DNA of 13,916 bases from an uncultured Ruminococcus sp. (GTDB lineage Bacteria; Bacillota; Clostridia; Oscillospirales; Ruminococcaceae), in the NCBI GenBank assembly GCA_900543105.1, contig UQQA01000061.1, positions 1-13,916 of the forward strand, written 5' to 3'. Numbering within the stretch: position 1 is the first letter of the stretch; each line of letters starts with the position of its first letter. The translations under genes and the position numbers were made by a program. The notes below the pieces were generated by a model, which was given only the letters and a program-made list of their open reading frames with translations, did not search any database and was not told where the DNA came from. Below are positions 13,822-13,916 of this stretch, in pieces.

Positions 13822-13916
13822 AAAACAACCCTTCTTTCAAATTAATATGCTGTTATACTAAACACCATTTAAAATTTAGAAAAAATCAAGCCGACAATCT
13901 TGTAGCTGTTGAAAAC
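13822..13916 (-). promoter_or_regulatory. Upstream region of DUF896-nspC, promoter only tentative
   Basis: On the minus strand TATAAC (13857-13852) could be a -10, but no good -35 lies 16-18 bp upstream. TTGATT (13889-13884) is about 26 bp away, too far. The promoter may be weak, activator-dependent, or located beyond the window edge. Confidence 0.25.

Noticed and set aside
13283..13861. Plus-strand reading frame of 192 codons
   Set aside because: Antisense across nspC and the DUF896 gene, with no ribosome site and no family match.

Overview
The window looks like a chromosomal segment of a low-to-mid-GC gut Clostridia species, most likely a Ruminococcus-type member of the Oscillospiraceae. 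This is inferred from protein content and signals, not from a marker gene. The supporting signs are strong AGGAG-type ribosome sites, near-consensus sigma-A promoters (TTGACA/TATAAT, 17-bp spacers), Firmicutes families (RelQ, HPr, TmcAL, DUF896), and a large secreted protein whose C-terminal module resembles one common in Ruminococcus. There are no tRNA, rRNA, CRISPR, phage or transposase genes.

Layout. (1) 1-1085: a membrane-anchored VanY-type D,D-carboxypeptidase with its own promoter, ending at a large two-tier inverted repeat. (2) 4549 down to 1094 (minus): a compact three-gene operon of a RelQ-type (p)ppGpp synthetase, an orphan solute-binding lipoprotein, and a membrane HD-GYP protein with an extracellular sensor region. 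One promoter precedes it and the shared inverted repeat follows it. (3) About 200 bp of AT-rich DNA without a gene separates this from a plus-strand pair, a LacA/Maa-type sugar O-acetyltransferase and a MATE exporter, which overlap by 26 bp. (4) 6816-7060: a MITE-like palindromic element with 20-bp terminal inverted repeats and a central terminator hairpin, between two convergent genes. (5) Minus strand: ackA (acetate kinase), a terminator, then ptsH (HPr), whose ribosome site lies inside a 13-bp hairpin. (6) Divergent from ackA is tmcAL (acetate-dependent tRNA-Met cytidine acetylation), followed by a large secreted alanine/serine/threonine-rich protein behind a near-consensus promoter. (7) Minus strand: a DUF896 protein and nspC (carboxynorspermidine decarboxylase), coupled by an ATGA overlap.

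How the parts may work together. The RelQ/SBP/HD-GYP operon places a maker of one alarmone and a probable destroyer of another second messenger (c-di-GMP) under one promoter, together with an extracellular ligand binder that lacks a transporter. This is the best candidate for an undescribed signalling unit. ackA and tmcAL share a divergent intergenic region and both handle acetate. The HPr keeps the PTS histidine (His15) but has Lys where the HPr-kinase serine (Ser46) normally lies. Functions are assigned from recognisable motifs only; no database search was possible.
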